A stretch of DNA of 64,000 nucleotides from Lepisosteus oculatus (taxonomy: Eukaryota > Chordata > Actinopteri > Semionotiformes > Lepisosteidae): contig NC_090703.1 of NCBI RefSeq assembly GCF_040954835.1, positions 9,915,001 through 9,979,000 on the forward strand, given 5' to 3'. The position numbers and the translations under genes are program-made. Shown here piece after piece: positions 1-12,900 of the stretch. Positions within the stretch are counted from its first letter, which is position 1; each line of letters begins with the position of its first letter. The notes beneath the pieces were generated by a model, which searched no databases, was not told the origin of the DNA, and saw only the letters and a list, made by a program, of their open reading frames with translations.

Positions 1-2174
1 CCTCTTTCTTGCTAATGTTAAAAGTGCGGCTGTTTATCTCTGAACAGACTATATTCTTCAGGAATACGTGGAACAAGCAGCCCAGCCATGAAGGCAAACC
101 CTGCCTTCTTTCAATAAAGGGCTTTAATGAGGTCACCTGATCAATTAACTATTGTCAAACAAACTAGACGGGTTCAACAACCTCATCTGTAACATGTCTT
201 ATGTTCTTTTGCTCACTGTCCCTATAGGCCACACAGATTAAGTGGTGAACAACATCAGGCCACATATACATTTTTATACACTTTAATGGCGATAGACAAG
301 TTCACATGTGAAATGCAATACTAGGCACTCAAGTGACTATCCTCTCTTACATCCACAGTGAGAAATATGCGTGCCTTTTCATTTCCATCCATATTTATCT
401 GTTGGATCCGCTGCTTTCTGCCTGTGGTACTGCAGCCTGCTGTCACAGGTGTCATCTGGGCAGGCCCTGCCATAGAGTTATAAAGGAAAGGGGTTGAAGA
501 GAGATCCATGTGGAAAGTCTCCGTGCTCAGCCTGCATGGCAGTATCACACTGGAAGACGGATGGCTCAGATACCAGGCTTTTTAGATACTTTAGAGAACC
601 ACTGTCCCATGTTCTGCTTAAACCAGAACCCTTGAAATCAAACACCCTGTCTAAAACAAATTGAAATGAACTATCATACTGTAAGAATTGAAACAGTACT
701 ATTGAAGATGTCCGTTTCTGCATCCATAGCATAGACAGGGTTTTTTATTTTTAGCTTAGTCTATGCACTCTGCTCTAAAGAATACTAGGCCTAATAATAG
801 AACAGACCGGCAATGGTCTGACATCAGGAACATGACACAGACCACCAGGTTCAGGCAGTAAGTGTAACAAAATCCATCTGATGACAGGGGGAATGACTAT
901 ACAGACAGCAGTGCTGTAGCAGCATCGGAGTTTAATCATCTGGTCACAAACTTGACAAGACAAAACTCTGATCACTGAGTCTCTGGGTCTGAGAAACTGT
1001 GGAGGCCTAATAACAGAAATAGACACACAACCAGTTTTAGGAAGTCTGATTTTAGGTTGGAAAAAAACTCTTTGGGGCTGAAAATGGATTGAAAGGATTT
1101 TGCAGTGCTGTTAAAGACACCATTCAAAGAATGCATTGCACATTAATCCCGAAAGATCAAAAGAAAATCATCACACTGATCCAATAGATTCAAAGGAAGG
1201 AATTTAAATTAAAAAAGAAACACCCTGTGGAATATAACAACAGCACAGAAGAATCTAAAACTGTACAATATTGCTTTGATGAAAGAATTGCAAAGAAACT
1301 ACTTAAGGCAAAAGTGCAAGGTTTGTTAAGTTTTTGTGGAAATGGTTGGTCATATGTTCTGGTATAAAATAGGCTCAAAACAGGATTAACACCTATGTTA
1401 GATAAAATATTTTTACTTTAATAATGGATTAATCACAGCCAATTAAAAATGACCCAGGCAATTAAAATGGTTACTAATACTTTTATCTTGTCTTTATTGC
1501 TTTGTTATACTCTTATTATTTACTTTTTTGTAATGTACCGTACACATTGTGTGAAAGTGTTGTCAATTGCACTGTGCACATCTCAAGAGAACAGTGCAAA
1601 TATGAATCCCAATGTGCAGGTATATACAGTCCAGCAAATACACTCTTTCTTATCTTTTCATGTACAGTATATAGTGCTAATAACTCTGTCCTGGGTCATG
1701 TGTTTGAAACCAGTATACAGTTAATACTGGAAGTAATCCTTCTAGAATAAAGGTGTTTAATTTGAATCGCTGTGGGCTAGTAGTGGCTGCAGGGTCTGTT
1801 CCTGTGTGCTGCGTGTGCTGTACCATTCCATTACTTCACTTTGGAACAGGAGAATTAATGAGCCAGCCTGTGGAAGCTGAAACATTTTCTTCAAAAACAA
1901 ATACTACACCCACTTCATCTGATCTGTCCAGGAGTCTGCCCCCTCCACCGTCAAGCATAAATGCCTTCTCATAAGGCTATTTTAATATTTACATGAATAT
2001 AAATAGTCATGGAGCCTATGAGGCTGTGAGACATTTATCATTGTGACAGCATCCCACACCATTCACACAGCGGAGAAAGCAGAGGCCTCACTGAAATAAG
2101 CACAGATTAGAAACTGCTAGTCCCCTTGGCTCCTCTCATACCACACTTTACCTGTGGAGCAGCGGGCAGGGGTC

Positions 2175-2300
2175 TGGGCTTCCAGCTAATAGGGGCCCAA
2201 ATCCTGCGTGAGACAGTGCTGTTGTACCTTTAAGCAAGGTACTTCCTCTGAATTGCCCCAGTAAAACACCTAGCTATATGAATGCAGGTGCAGTACTTAC
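2175..2300 (+). repeat. tRNA-derived SINE body relic
   Basis: The run around 2220-2285 (spending on 'AGCAAGGTACTTCCTC', then a 'CCAGTAAAACACC' stretch and a 'TATATGAATG' end) matches the tRNA-unrelated body common to many fish tRNA-SINEs. The head with A and B boxes is missing or decayed. Assignment rests on pattern memory, not alignment. Confidence 0.5.
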
Positions 2301-2320
2301 AGGAATGCACCTTTTAGTGG

Positions 2321-2462
2321 GGATTCTGACAGAGGCGTTCAGTCATAATCCTACAGATGGTGTCTTCACACCGCCGGCTCCGCGGCCAAGCGCAGACACC
2401 ACATGTCTGAACCTGCGGTTCCTCTCGTACTGAGCCGCATTCCTGCTGCTGCAACAACACGC
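2321..2462 (-). pseudogene. 28S rRNA fragment (sarcin-ricin region), antisense
   Basis: Read on the minus strand, this segment follows the 3' domain of eukaryotic 28S rRNA. It includes the nearly invariant sarcin-ricin loop AGTACGAGAGGAACC at 2417-2431, then the stretch leading to CATAATC/GATTATGACTGAACGCC (about 2330-2350). It carries many substitutions in the intervening part and stops abruptly near 2462, where 28S similarity ends. It is far too short to be functional rRNA. It is either a retroposed rRNA pseudogene or the head of a 28S-derived SINE. Confidence 0.8.
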
Positions 2463-5400
2463 GACGTGCAAATGGAAGTCCCTCTCGACCAAAGCGTCAT
2501 CCAAGTCAATTAGTAACAGTGACAATACTAAGACAGGCCTGAGAGCCCAATCGTGGGATTAGCACCCCTGTGTCAGGGGTGCCCCTGCACTCGTTGTTGT
2601 CATCATTGCTCCATTCCCTCTGGTCTGAAAGAGCTGGTAGGTGTGAGAGCCATCAGCTACACTAATGAAGACAGACAGGCTTCCGTACATCCTTACAGCA
2701 CAGAGAGTGAAGCATACCGAGAGAGCAACTACAAAGAAGAGCTCAGGTGTGTATCAGGTGTGTTCTATATATTTAGATTGGAAAGCTATGTTAAGGGAGA
2801 AGGGGAGAAGGAGTGAGATAGGAACACACAGCAGTAGTGACAAGGAGCAGGGGAAATGGGCAACTGCAGAGGACTGAAAGGAGTTTGCACCTGGGAAGGT
2901 TTTTTTTTTGGTAAAAACAAATCATCCCAGTGACACAACAGATCGTGGGGAGAGGGCGGGGGTGGAGGATAACGGTGATGATGGTGACTGGATTTTACAG
3001 AGATGGAGACCTTAGCACATAGAAAAGCTGCCATATTATCCTGCAGATATGCATATTGCCCCTTGTCTCTGCTTTTATCCTTGTGATTCTTTCAATCCAT
3101 CTTCTCTTTCCTCCCCCCCCGCCAGGATCCCCGCGCACGCAGTGCTCCCCTGCGTCTATCTGCGTCTGTGTAATCAGCCTGTCAGTGATAACGCAGGCCG
3201 GGAGTCCGGGCTGGAGAGCAAGCCATCCTTTCCCTGGCGGAGTGCCCCGCAGGCCGCCAATCAAACCATCCGGCTCCACACCAGCACCGCCACACAGCCA
3301 GCAGGACAAACACAGACCCCACAGCCAGATAAGCCCCTTCGTGCCCACAGTTTCACTGTCTCGCCAGAACACTCAGCTCAGACCACAGGTGCTAGACTGG
3401 CGAGACTTTTTTCTCTAACCTGTTCCCCACCTCCTGGCCTTAAGCCTTGCCAACATCTGTGCACCAAGATCAGTACTCGGTTTTACCGTCAACCCCCTAC
3501 CCTTACACACACACACAAAACCTTTGCCAGGGTTATGGATTAATTCCTTCCCGGGATTTATTCTCTTCCTCCTCTTCCCCTTCTTTTTCTCCTGCCCACT
3601 TCCGTCTCCTAAAATAAACAAGGTGCAGCACCGGACTGACTTGAGGATTTCAGACGAGCTGGAATATTGTTTATGGTCTTTGTAGTGATGCCAACTTTCC
3701 CATTATTCCCCTAGTCGGAGGGGTAGTGTTACATGGACAGTATTGTGAAGCATTGAATATCTAACAGCATGGGTCTTTGTTCTAGCACTTTACATCTGTG
3801 ATTTACATGAGAACACTACAGAGCAGTGGAGCACTGCATGTCCCTTTGCACCAAACATCTCCCTGTGCCTTGGGTATAAACTCCAGCCCACACTCCCCCC
3901 CATCACTGCGGTCTAAGGCTGTGTAGGACACAGAACTATGTGCCTGGATATTGTAGTCTTAATGAAGTAAGAGCTGGGCTCATACCGTTCCATCAATATT
4001 TGTGCATTTTTATTGGCAAATTGATCATAGAGCACAATTGAACCACTGGCTTGGGAAGCAACAGACTGTCAATAAAACAGAATCTAAACAGATTCTCCTG
4101 AGCTGTGCTGATCCACTCTCTAGTTCAATACTCCACAGGGAATCGCAGACGTGCGTGTTTCCTGCTGAGCCTCCCCAGGTTAATATCACAGGAACAGCGT
4201 GACACTGCAGATTTCAAACGAAATAATAGGGGTTGAACTGGCTCCTTTCGGTTCATCCTGTTTCTGAGTCTCAGAGCGGAGCTGGAGCATCTTTGTGAGA
4301 GCACCGCTCGGGAGCTGAGATCAAAGACCGGGCGAAAGGCACAGAGTTTTTTCCCGAAACAAGTCTCATCCTCTCTGATCTCTTCACATCAGATCCACCT
4401 CTGCTCTCCTCCATCCAGCTCCTCTCCTCCACCCCCTGTCGAAGTGTCCCGACGAGCTGGCACGGGCCGGCACTCTTTTCCACCTCGGACGTGGCTACAC
4501 TGCTCTCCAGAGCTGTTTGTTGAGCGGGGATGTATTTCAGGCTCCTTTGGGATCCCAGCTTGAAATGGAAAATGTGATGTGTGTATTTATGAAGATGTTG
4601 ATCAGCACTGCTGTTCCCCCAGTGGGAGACAAGGTGGCTCAGTCAAGTGCTGTCTGAGTGTGTCCTTAGGCTCCTCGATTTCCACCATGTCCTGAGCAAA
4701 CTCATACGACTTCTCCCAGCCGTCCTGTTCATCGAAGCCCCTGTTCCCCGCTGCGCTACTGTCAAGTACTGGGCTGCCTTGTTCAAGAGTGTACTGCTGG
4801 CTTTCACTCAGAAGTATCTAGTCACATTTAAAAAATAATCATGAATGAACAATCATTAACGATTATTCCATTAAGCAGAGACTGATCAGAGTAGGAACAG
4901 GGTTTATATTACCCTGTGTCTATCATTCATATTGAGTTTGAAGAGCCTCACAAAAGCAATCCTATAAGCACATTATGTTCAGGTTTTGAGCTCCGACCAC
5001 CATTTGCAGTACATAAGATGTAAAGTAGAGGTTTTTATTCAAATGTATTTTCTGTACGTATTTGCAGATCAATTCTGTTTTAAACGCAGTATTGTGAGAT
5101 ATGCTAGAATCTTGATTGAAACCCCATTTTACCTCACGACTGCCTCTTTGAAAATTAACCTTCTGTAGAATTTACTCCTGAATGGAGGAGCAGAGGGTTG
5201 TGTGAAGGACTTGAAAAACAGCCCTGAACTCTAAAACGTGGACAGGAGGGGGGGCATTGCTTTCTACAATGTATATACACATTTTTCTCAAGTGGTATGT
5301 CCAATTCCATGATATGGACTGGCCTGGAGTTTTCCAGCTATGTTCAATGTCCTAGCTATGTTCCCCAGGGCCTAAGTTTGTGTTTGTGTGTGTGGCAGTG

Positions 5401-6453
5401 GCGCCGAGTTTGTGAGCTCACACTTCTGTGCCTGTTCGAGCAGCAATCTGTGGACTGTAGCTAAATGCATTCCACTCCGCAGTGTATCAGCTCTCCCGGC
5501 AGCATCATTAACTGTCTTCTGGATTCAGTGCATGTGGAGCGTGTACTTTCCAACAGCAGGACGCCTCGGCAGCACTGCCCCCAGGGAAGCCCACAGCCTG
5601 CATGCTCACAGCCGCCTCTGATGAGATCACTGGGCCTCCAACACAACAGCAGTCCTGTCCACAAGAGCAGGGGGCCTGCCTCCATCACACAGCAGGCACC
5701 AGGGTGAATGTGTCTCAGCGATATGGCTGGCAGTGGATATATCAACATATAATTCAGATTTATACTGAAGCAAACCTTCTGATCTCCCCCCCAGAGATGG
5801 ACTTCAAGATCATTCGTGCCTAATTACGGGGAAAAACGACTCCTGTTAAAATTTCATGGACTGGAAAATGAAAGTTACAGTCTTTTCAGCAGTGCAGTGA
5901 AACGATAGTCTGTCAAATTAAAAAAGACTCTTCGATTTCCCTGTCATCAGGTAAAAATGGGGACAATAGTACATGATGCAGCCCTGGATAGGAAGAAGGC
6001 TGAGGTCATGAAAAGGTTCATGTCAGTCAAAGTTTCCTCATTGCTGCAAGTCAAACAGTATCATCTTGAGATGAAATTTTGCAATGCATCACACAGTGAG
6101 AACCACCAGACTTCCATTGCTTTTTACACCCCTGTGTTTGGGAATTATGTTTTATAATCCATGGAAAAGGTGTACACCAATGCAGTTTTGTGGGTGGTTT
6201 TATCTAAAGCAACTTCAGGTAGTGCTTTAAAAAAAGAAAAGGCTGACGCGTTCAGTTTTCCGAGAGACTTGCGGGAGACCCACACTACTGCACATTACAG
6301 TGTCTGAGCATAAGGTGCCGCTGGCTGCAGTCGAGCCAGTCTGCTCCCTGACAGAACTGGAGGGCTGTATCCACGCTGCCTGACCACAGCACTAGAAATA
6401 CGCAGGATCAGGAGAAACCTTGAAGTATTGGAGAAGTGTCACAGAGGAGGGGG

Positions 6454-6573
6454 GAGAGAGAGAGAGAGAGAGCTGTCTGCACAGTGCAATTAGCAGAGAC
6501 ACCTCGGTTAGCTTCCAAACAAAACAGGAGAAGGCTGAGCTAGCGTGGGGAAACGAGAGAGAGAGAGAGAGAG
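6454..6573 (+). repeat. Two (GA)n microsatellite tracts before SLC35F4 exon 1
   Basis: GA/AG runs lie at about 6454-6472 and 6555-6573, 330-450 bases before the SLC35F4 start codon. They probably fall in the promoter or 5' UTR. GAGA tracts are common near vertebrate promoters; a role here is inference. Confidence 0.75.
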
Positions 6574-6901
6574 TGGGAGGGAGCGATTGTGGGAGAGAAA
6601 GCGAGGACGAGAGCCCTGAGTGAGGAATCGGAGCCCTGCCGCACTCGGGCTCCATCTCCCTGGGAGACAGCACTGCCCTGGCCGAAGCATGCAAGATCAG
6701 CAGTAAGCGGCGCCGACTTCACGGAGCACTCCAGGAGCACAGGAGGAGAGCGCTGGCTCACAGGGATGCCCAGCGTCCCCAGGAACCGCTGACTGTGGCA
6801 CTGAGGTGAAGGCAGCCAGGCTGATCGCCAGCCAGCTGAAAACCAGCCGAGGCGACCACCGGGGAGGAGGGGAGCTTTTGAATTGTTTTGCCTACCAGAG
6901 G

Positions 6902-9900
6902 ATGAAGAAACATTCTGCCAGAGTGGCTCCTCTCAGCTCCTACAACGCCTCTGTCCTGACCTGCCCTGTCTCCGAAGGTAAAACTCCCCCTCGCGGGGCT
7001 GTGCTGAGTCGGCATGTGTGTGCCTCCCCGTGTGCACACTGAGTGTGCATGTGTGTGTTTGTCACGGTGTGAGGGTGCAGGGAGAGGCTGGGCTCTGGCT
7101 CATGAAGTAAGGTCTACTTTCTGAGCCGTGAGACTAGGGCTTGGGGTGAGTGTGTTTTTTGCTCGGGGTCGTCAGTGCAGTGGAGTGCAGATGTGCTTGT
7201 GTGTGTGCTGAAGTGCGTGCTTATGCTTGATGGCTTCATTGCCTTCGTGTGCTATTTTGCTTGTCTAAAACACGCTTTCGGTTAGCTGTAATTTAAGCCA
7301 TAAACCAGGCTTCTACTGTATAGACTTCCAGAGATATTACAAAATGTTTGAGGGGACATTCCAGGGGGAAATTGACTGAGGTCTCATTGGGTTAAGTGCA
7401 TCTCTAAAAGTACAAAAAATACTGATTACTGTATCCTCCTGTGCACATTTCTTTTTCCAAAGCAGTTTACAAAAGTGGTTGTCATTTAGGAAATGAAACC
7501 ATTTCAGGCAGAAGTTTTGTCTTTTTGGAACGGAACACTTTTCAATGAATGAAGAGGAAAGATTTCAGGTGATTACACTGATACTTGGAGAACTGACGCC
7601 CCTCCTGTTTAATGACACTGTGGGACAGAGACAATGCCTGCAACTCTTCGCTTTGTGCTGCCATCCTTCTCATGCTGTGGGTATGTAAAGGAGTCCTTGC
7701 TGCGATTGTGGACTCTCAGATTCCCTGGGCTCTCACCATGCTGCAATGTTTTGCTCCCCTGCTGGCAGAAGACACAACTGCAGTCGAAGTTGTCGCTCCA
7801 GGTAGAAGTGTGCTCTGTTGCAGTTGTGTTCACGTAAATAAGTGGCCAAAGGTCCACAAAAACGGAGGTTGATCAGAACTGAACTGCAAATCTTTCAAAA
7901 GCAGCCTTTGTTTTGTGTAGTTGTTTGTGTAGTTGTTGGCTGATTGCGTTGGCTGGGTTGTTTGTGTCATATTTATAAAATAAGCTACAAAACTGCTACC
8001 TCACTCTTAGTCATAGAGTGTATAACACAGTGCACTCCAATGTACAGGCCATCTACTCATGAATTTGAGAATTGTGACATGCACATGAAAGGCAGGTTCA
8101 CATGGAAGTACGTATCCTGTTGGCTGCCTTTGACATGCTGACCTCTTTCTCTCCTACAGCGGTACATCCAAAACTCATCTAGCTGCCCACCAGTGCCCCC
8201 TGTGGCTGCCCCACACTCAGCCCTAGCCCTGCACAGGCCCCACACTGTGAAAAGAGGCAGATGGCTCAGCAAAGCACTTTTAATAGTCTTCCTGCCTCCT
8301 GTTCTAGTAAAAGGCTCGTAGTGGGGAGCTGAGTATAAGAATATTTGCAGGTACAAACATGATTTCTGATCTCAAATCTAAAGAGAAAAGCTTACAATAA
8401 CCATTAAATATCAAGTAAAGAGCAAGTAATAGGAAAGCAGAGTGACGTTGTAGCTGAAACATGGAGAAGTAAGACATACTGTGGGAAACCATGTAAAAAA
8501 GCAAATGAAAAGACTGACATTAGCTCAGTGACTTCATGGGAAAATGCCAAAACACTATGAAAATTGGTACCTTTGCTTTCATGCCTGTGCCTTAACAACT
8601 ACATGGAGATGACATTTCTACTCGAAAACCAGTAAACCATGCTTTTACCTAAGTACTGGCTGCCGGACTGTAGTCTCCATTTAAATGTGAATAAGATAAA
8701 GTACCTGGAATTAGGCAGCATGCACCTCCCCCATTACTCTTTTCTTCTGAAACACACTGTCCAGTTTAATGACTAATTGTTGAAGACCTCCATTAAGATA
8801 TTCACATTGCATTTCCAATTATGTACTCTTCATTCTCTGCAGTCTACCTGCTTTGCTAGCATAATGTTCCGATAGTTCCATATCTATCACAAGTAAACAC
8901 AGTATGTATAAAATTTTGATTTCTTAATTTTGTAGTAATTTAAAGTCCCACTCAGTGCAGAGCAATATAGTCTCTTTCATTGCTTGGATAGAGACTCACA
9001 GACTGTACTGTAATGAGATACAATTGGTTTGACAATACGTCTTCCAGGCCAACGAAAATCATCTTTCTTCTTTCTTCTCTAAAGCTGGAATGGCCGTCTT
9101 CAAATGCAGAAGAGTTCTGAGCAAAATGCTTAACAGGGTCGCGCACTCTGACCTCTCGTGTACAGATGTTATTAATGTAGCTGCCAATAGTTCTTTGTTG
9201 GGTATGGGGAATAGCCCAGCCCAGCTTGAGCTTGAAAAAGGCTTGCCTTGACGTGATTTGGCAGTGCGCAGAGATTGATTTCCTATCCTTGCGCGAGCAA
9301 GGCCGATACAGTCAGCTCCCGAGGGTGAAAAACAGCTCAGTTCTCCAGGGCCCCGGGGTCGAGTGACGCTCTCCCCTTTCCTGGAGTCATGCGGGTCCTT
9401 CCTCAGACCGGAGACAGGCAGCAGGCTTCCCAAACCCAACACAATCCATGTGTTCTCACTGGCAGAATGAGCCTACAGAAATAGTCATGCTTGAGTGACA
9501 ATACTAGATACCTGATTTTCTCCTTGTGGCCAGTCAGCACTTCTTTTTTTGTCAGCACCCTGCTGGCTGTCCTGTTTTATATATACATGGTCTGTTTAGG
9601 TCACACTGTAGTTGTTCATTGCCTGTTGCGGTTCTTTGTTCTCTGTTGTGGTGCTTTGGCGGTACGGTGATGGACCGGTCATGCCAGTAGAGCCCTTTGA
9701 ACTGCACAACAGAAAACCGATTGGCTTGGAAGTTGTACAATGTGGAGATTAGAGCCCAAAGGACTGGGAGAGATGCAATTGTGACAGCTGGGAAGTGGGC
9801 TGCTGCGCAGAACCTGAGAGCAGGATGAGGTCAGGTTAACAACAGTGGAGACCAGATCTTTGTCGTTGTTCTAAAGATAAAGCACATGCTGTTTACTGAG

Positions 9901-12900
9901 TTTGCAATTGTTGTTAAAAAAAAAAGAAGATGGAGAATCTACGGCAGCTAGTGTATTATATTTTTCCTCTCTCAGCTGTTACATGGCGCTGTTTATGACA
10001 GTTATTTGAGGGGGGGGTCTGTATGAGCACAGTTTCCTCTTGGCAGAGAAGCAATCCTGCCGCAGTGGCTGGGGACGTGCCGTTTACTCTCGCTAAGGAA
10101 GATCTGAGCACCCTGGGCTTGTTCATCATCGGAAACACAAATTAGCCTGATTAGATTTCGCCAGCTTAAGGGATGATCTTTCCCTGTTGCGTGTCCCCGT
10201 CCCTTCTCGAGATCGGAAAAAACCATCCCTGGGAAAAGGGAAGGAGGAAGTCACATCTGTCTTGCTTGGTCGTATCTGGCTCAGCAGCCAAGTCCACTCA
10301 TGGGAGGATAAGCACTCTGCAGAGTAGAAAGACGATTAGAGATGATATTAGTAGCTGTATATTCATGGCCGGTGTATACCTTTTCATTGCTGTGATGGAC
10401 TCGGAAGTACTTTACCAGATTGCAGACAATGCATTATGGATAGTGCTGGTTGTACAGACACGAGCCAGATGGCCACAGTGTGTTTTGTACATAACAAAAC
10501 AACCAAAAGCTTTATGAACCCCTTCATTTCAACTTAAGCGTCCAGTAACAAGAGGATGCATTTCAAATTACATTAGAATTTCCAATTTCCCATTTTGTAT
10601 TTCTGTCAACTGTTTAATAGCTGTTGTGAATATGACTTCACTTTTGAACGTGTCTTAAACAGTGCTGTGTTGCTTGCATGTTTAAAGTGGGATGGAATTT
10701 TTTACGGAACCCCTTTTTACGTATTTACTAATCTGTTAAAAATGTTAGCCTACTCACAGGAGCAGCAAATCTGTCTACACATTTCCAGTCAAACTCAACA
10801 AAAGAACATTTAGGAAGACAAAGAAAGCATCAGGTACTGTAGATTCAGCTACATCGTGTTTCATAAGCTTGAATTGTATTACAAAATGTTTTTAATGGCA
10901 ATGTTCCCCTTACAGTTTTTACATTTTTCTTTTGGAAAGACAATTTTTTTACTTTTATCCCTCCTCCTCCCAATTCAAATAATCATCAGTCATTACAAAT
11001 CCATATGTTGTACTGTTACAGCATTTGTACCGGCATCAAGTGGTGAGGATATCTTGGATTTCCTCCAGAACATGTGCTGTCATAACCAAGTAAAAAAGAT
11101 GTCCTGTCCGGATCGTTGCAATCCACCTGCTCCTGAAACGATCAGTGGTCATTCTAGGAACCCAACTGCAAACTCATCCAGGTGTAGATGCAGGTTCTGT
11201 TGTGTCAACATACAGTCCACGTGTCTTTGGTTTTCTGCTTGAGTATCTGCTCTGTTGCAGAGGAGTAAGAATCTTGTTAGTCATTCCATCTGAGGTCGGC
11301 GTGTCATGAAGACAATCAGTTATAGTATTCACACTACATGCATTACCAAGGTCATGCTAGTAATAAGTAATGCAAAGATTTTTGATATTGCAGACATGAG
11401 TGGTTTCCTGACACACATACACGCTAAATTAAATTTGTATGAAAAAGCTGCACTGTCTACTGTGTATGGCCAGGATACATTATTTAAATTCATATTTAGT
11501 TAGCTAATAGGAACAGAGTATCCATGTAAAACCTCCATAGACATGGAGAGAACTTACAAACTCAGCACAGACTCCACCTCAGCCCAGAATTCACCTAGGA
11601 CCCTAGAACACCGCTCACTGTGACACAATGAGCACGTACTGTTTACTTCTTAGCTAATCGATAGTGGGTGCACTATTTTTTATGTGCTGTTAGCATGAGG
11701 GTTGAAGTCGCACAATGAGGTCTGGTGTCACAGCAAAAATGAAGAGTGGAAAAACAGGCCAATTTCAATCAAGAAGACTGAGTTATGTTAGTAATGCAGG
11801 TGAAATAGTGTCCACTCATTTCCCCCGCGTGGGGAAGAAGACTCTGGTCTTCCTTCCTTCTCAGTGAACCCCACATCCAGTTTCCCAGTTCCCGAGAGAC
11901 AGAGCTGTACGTGAAACTGACCTCGCCAACCCCTTCCTCCAAAAAAGACAACCCCACAAGTTTTCATTTTGCTGTAACAGCTTCTCTGACCTATTAAAGC
12001 TTGAGTTCAAATATTTTGCTTTTCCATTTATCACCTCTAAGATGTCAATTGTGCATTGATTTCCATCAGTTCACAGAGCATCAAGAGCAGACAAGGGAGA
12101 TTAATTGGTAAAGTTTTTAAATATCCAAACCTTTTATTTCATATTAGAGTGTCCTCACAGGCGTGCTGGCTACTGCTTGTAGGAGCATTTCTAATTGCAA
12201 GTGATTTTTTCACACGGCGTCTGATTTTCTTTTTTTTTTTGGGGCACAGCCACGTAATTTCCTCAGGAGCTGCGTCCAGTTCCCCACTCATTCCTCCATT
12301 TTGCACTTCTAGTGATGAAATGCAGTTTCCAACAGATGTTCAGGAGGGATGATGGAAACCATATTCTCTTTCATTTCAGCTGCCCTAACCTGTAGTCATC
12401 CCTGACGTCATTACCCAGAAGCCTCTCTTTTCACATTCTTCTCATCCACCCTTCCTCTGCCGCATGTCCACCTGTGCAGCTCCCCCTGGGCTCACTCCCC
12501 TCTCTACAAGGGGCTCCCAGCCTCCTCATCCAGGGGCCAGGCAGGTTAAATCTGACCTTCCCATGCCTAAGCATGCAATACACATTCCCAAAACGCATTT
12601 AATCCTTGAATGTGGTTATTCCTCAAAATTAATGCCACATTGGTGTGGGAGAGAAATGCGAGAGATGAGTTTTGGCTCGCTATTTGGGCCTTTTCAGACC
12701 ACCATGCAGATGTTCAGACTGAGGTGACAAATCATTTGGGTATTAAATTCACTCTTGAGCGAGTGATTATATCATAACCCTTCCACTATCTATCTTCAGC
12801 TGTCCTTACCACATTTTACAGATGCACAACTGAGAGTGTGCTCACATGTAGTATTACAGTGTGGTTTGGCAGCAGCTTGTTGTCTGACCGGAAGGCGTTA

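Larger units (their letters stand above)
1..6400. other. Upstream non-coding region of SLC35F4
   Basis: I see no convincing exon here. Open frames are short, lack splice context and resemble no family I recognise. The stretch holds a SINE relic and an antisense 28S rRNA fragment (both listed separately) and a moderately CpG-rich patch around 3110-3320. An unrecognised alternative first exon of SLC35F4 cannot be excluded. Confidence 0.5.

Noticed and set aside
9230-9330. Compact GC-rich segment that looks like a possible snRNA
   Set aside because: Checked against remembered U1, U2, U4, U5 and U6 features; no Sm site or matching conserved blocks were found.
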